Assembly: GCF_019711435.1 (NCBI RefSeq)
Contig: NZ_JAIGNK010000003.1
Location: 310,001-374,000, forward strand
DNA length: 64,000 nucleotides
Reading direction: 5' to 3'
Origin: Qipengyuania polymorpha
GTDB lineage: Bacteria; Pseudomonadota; Alphaproteobacteria; Sphingomonadales; Sphingomonadaceae
Shown here: in pieces, positions 62,090 through 64,000 of the stretch
How positions within the stretch are numbered: the stretch's first letter is position 1
Layout: every line of letters begins with the position of its first letter
Position numbers and translations under genes: made by a program
Notes under the pieces: model-generated
Told to the model about the DNA's origin: nothing
Database searches by the model: none
Seen by the model: the letters and a program-made list of their open reading frames with translations, nothing else

Positions 62090-63303
62090 CCGAAAATCCT
62101 CCGGGTCCTTTCAATTCCGCGCATGAGCGCGTCGATATCGCTTTCGTCGCTGTAGAGGCCGAAGCTGGCGCGCGCAGTGGCGGGTACGCCAAGGTGCTCC
62201 ATCAGCGGCTGCGCGCAGTGGTGTCCGGCGCGAATGGCGACGTTTTCTTCGTCCAGTATGGTGCCGAGGTCGTGCGGATGCACCCCTTCCAGCGCGAAAG
62301 AGACGATTCCGGCGCTTTCTTCGGGGCCAAACAGCGTGACGGCGTTCAGCTTGCGCAGTTCCGTGCGCAAGGTGGCGGCAAGCCTGTTTTCGTGTTCGAA
62401 CAGGCGGTCGGGGCCGAGCGCGTCGACATAGTCGATGGCGGCGTGCAGCGCGATTGCCTCGGTAATCATCGGCGTGCCCGCCTCGAAGCGCTGCGGGGGC
62501 GGGGCATAGGTTGTGCCGTCGAAGGCGACCTTGTCGATCATTGCACCGCCGCCCTGATAGGGAGGCATATGCTCGAGCAGTTCGCTGCGCGCCCACAGCA
62601 CGCCGATGCCCGTGGGGCCGTAAAGCTTGTGGCCTGAGAAGGCATAGAAATCGCAATCGAGCGCTTCCATGTCGAGCGTCATGCGCGGTGCGGCCTGGCA
62701 GCCGTCGAGCAAAATCTTCGCGCCGACCGAATGGGCGAGGTCGGCCGCCTTCCGGGCATCGAGTATCGAACCAAGAACATTCGAAACATGCGCCAGAGAA
62801 ACCAGTTTGGTTCGCGGGGTGAGCATTGCCTCGAGCGCGCCGAGGTCAATCTGACCGTCTGGCGTCAAGGGGCAAACCTCGATTTCAGCTCCGGTTCGCT
62901 CGGCAAGCATTTGCCAGGGCACGATATTCGAGTGATGTTCGAGCGTGGAGAGGATGATTCGGTCGCCCTCGCCAATGCGGGTCATGCCCCATGTGGCGGC
63001 AACGAGGTTGATGGCCTCGGTCGCCCCGCGCACGAAGACCACCTCGTTCTCGGACTTTGCGCCGATGAAGTCTGCCGCGCGGCGGCGGGCGGCTTCGTAG
63101 CCCAGCGTCATCTGCGCCGAGCGGCCATAGACCCCGCGGTGGACGGTGGCGTAGTCCTTGCCCAGCGCGCGGCTCATCGCATCGATCACGGCCTGCGGCT
63201 TCTGCGCCGAGGCGGCGGTGTCGAGATAGTGCCAGACCTCGCCTTCCGGCGTCACGAGGCCGGGGAAGTCCGCCTTTCGGGTGAGGGTTGCGGCCTCGCT
63301 CAC
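62086..63303 (-). CDS. sufS: Cysteine desulfurase SufS
   Basis: A 405-aa PLP enzyme that takes sulfur from cysteine for the SUF machinery. Seen: YLDTAASAQKPQAVIDAMS, HHSNIVPWQMLAERTG, LLDGCQAAPRMTLDM, the PLP lysine in FYAFSGHKLYGPTGIGVLW and the active-site cysteine in IRAGHHCAQPLM. The last is the SufS form. Start codon is GTG at 63303, overlapping the sufD stop (GTGA); the frame continues upstream inside sufD. Confidence 0.96.
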   Translation of the reverse strand: MSEAATLTRKADFPGLVTPEGEVWHYLDTAASAQKPQAVIDAMSRALGKDYATVHRGVYGRSAQMTLGYEAARRRAADFIGAKSENEVVFVRGATEAINLVAATWGMTRIGEGDRIILSTLEHHSNIVPWQMLAERTGAEIEVCPLTPDGQIDLGALEAMLTPRTKLVSLAHVSNVLGSILDARKAADLAHSVGAKILLDGCQAAPRMTLDMEALDCDFYAFSGHKLYGPTGIGVLWARSELLEHMPPYQGGGAMIDKVAFDGTTYAPPPQRFEAGTPMITEAIALHAAIDYVDALGPDRLFEHENRLAATLRTELRKLNAVTLFGPEESAGIVSFALEGVHPHDLGTILDEENVAIRAGHHCAQPLMEHLGVPATARASFGLYSDESDIDALMRGIERTRRIFG

Positions 63304-64000
63304 AGGTGCTTGTCCAGCTTGTCGAGCGCGGCCTGGAGCAGGCGCTCCTGCGCGTCCTCGTCGTCGAGCGATACCAGCGCATCGCCGATAAAGGCCTGCA
63401 CCAGAAGGCGGCGCGAGAGCTCGGGCGCCAGGCCGCGTGCCGCCATGTAGAAACGCGCGCTCTCGTCCAATTGGCCGACGGTGGCGCCGTGGGCGCATTT
63501 GACATCGTCGGCAAAGATTTCGAGCTGCGGCACGGCGTTCACGCTCGCGCCCTTTTCGAGGAGCAGGCCCTTGAAGTCCTGCGCCGCGTCGGTCTTCTGC
63601 GCGTGGCGGACAACGTCGATCGATCCGAGGAAATTGCCTGTACCCTTGCCCCAATGGACCGCGCGGACAGTCTGGTTGCTGGTGCCGTCGGGCTCGGCAT
63701 GGGTGGTGCGGGTGACGAATTCGCGCACCGTGTCGCGGCCGCCGACGGTGATGCCGCCCATCTCGAAATGCGCGCCCTTGCCGAGAGTGACCTCGACTTC
63801 GATACGGGCGTAGTCGGCCGAGGCAATGACGCCAAACAGTTCGAACCGCGCGCCTTCACCGACCGTGACGCGCAGGCGAGTCACTTCGGTTTCGCCGGAA
63901 TTTTCGTCGGTTATGAGCAGGACTTCACGCGCGCTCTCGCCCGCCACCACGTCTATCTGGCGCCATGCAAGGTCGCTGTCGCGCAGCCGGTCGACCGCGG
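63300..64000 (-). CDS. sufD: SufD (FeS assembly protein), 5' part outside the window
   Basis: The frame is open to the window edge and reads on as AVDRLRDSDLAWRQIDVVAGES before the first in-frame candidate start, so the gene begins beyond base 64000. The visible 233 residues are the C-terminal beta-helix of SufB/SufD: SNQTVRAVHWGKGTGNFLG, KTDAAQDFKGLLLEKGA, EIFADDVKCAHGATVGQLD (with the conserved Cys-Ala-His) and YMAARGL. SufD forms the SufBCD scaffold; sufBC are presumably just upstream. Confidence 0.93.
   Translation of the reverse strand, partial: AVDRLRDSDLAWRQIDVVAGESAREVLLITDENSGETEVTRLRVTVGEGARFELFGVIASADYARIEVEVTLGKGAHFEMGGITVGGRDTVREFVTRTTHAEPDGTSNQTVRAVHWGKGTGNFLGSIDVVRHAQKTDAAQDFKGLLLEKGASVNAVPQLEIFADDVKCAHGATVGQLDESARFYMAARGLAPELSRRLLVQAFIGDALVSLDDEDAQERLLQAALDKLDKHL

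Overview
The window is gene-dense, high-GC chromosomal DNA (about two thirds G+C by eye). Gene content points to an alphaproteobacterium of the order Sphingomonadales, most likely an Erythrobacteraceae member (Erythrobacter/Qipengyuania/Altererythrobacter type). The reasons are a CYP153-type P450, MmcB, NnrU, DUF2093, App1, a SUF cluster ending in SufT and an A-type carrier, and short palindromic intergenic repeats typical of this group. This placement is inferred from family distributions, not from a marker-gene tree. I saw no insertion sequence, prophage, CRISPR array or rRNA gene.

Layout. 1-6.7 kb: ferredoxin-reductase-like flavoprotein, epoxyqueuosine reductase (queG), an ABC-2 exporter pair, a CYP153 alkane hydroxylase with a palindromic operator-like site in front, and an exported MsrB. 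6.7-11.9 kb: four overlapping minus-strand genes for an envelope glycoconjugate (UDP-galactopyranose-mutase-like flavoprotein, membrane sulfatase-fold transferase, GtrA flippase, large polytopic GT-C-like protein). 12-18 kb: tandem PilZ protein, tRNA-Leu, ihfB, a GntR regulator divergent from a POT peptide transporter, FKBP isomerase, NnrU, a crotonase-fold protein. 18-26 kb: dxs, a Zur-like Fur regulator, msrA with a previously uncalled 40-aa coupled ORF, purH, a heparinase-fold protein, rpe.

26.1-30.15 kb holds the most interesting locus: a PqqD/RRE protein, a 45-aa leader-peptide-type ORF, an asparagine-synthetase-like cyclase and an ABC exporter. It looks like a lasso-peptide cluster, but the leader peptidase is missing and the putative core has no Asp/Glu at ring positions 7-9 and no Thr at -2. 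It may make an unusual RiPP or be a decayed lasso locus.

30-43 kb: DUF2141 proteins, a lipid kinase coupled to a nucleotidyltransferase-like protein, tRNA-Arg, mmcB, a di-iron hydroxylase, a 796-aa PAS protein with a huge acidic repeat region, App1 phosphatase, an esterase, and periplasmic M48 proteases flanking a DsbA-like protein. 43-50 kb: HD-domain protein, LytS/LytTR two-component pair, nadC, two small membrane proteins, RNase T2, a duplicated-domain lipoprotein, tadA, rpmB. 50-60 kb: esterase-like-phytase-family protein, two M23 peptidases, xseA and purD with overlapping start codons, two acyl-CoA dehydrogenases, adenosine kinase. 60-64 kb: a small envelope pair, then the distal SUF iron-sulfur genes (sufD, sufS, sufT, A-type carrier), with sufD cut by the window end.

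Most genes sit in short operons with ATGA/GTGA/TGATG overlaps. Stop codons of convergent genes frequently touch.
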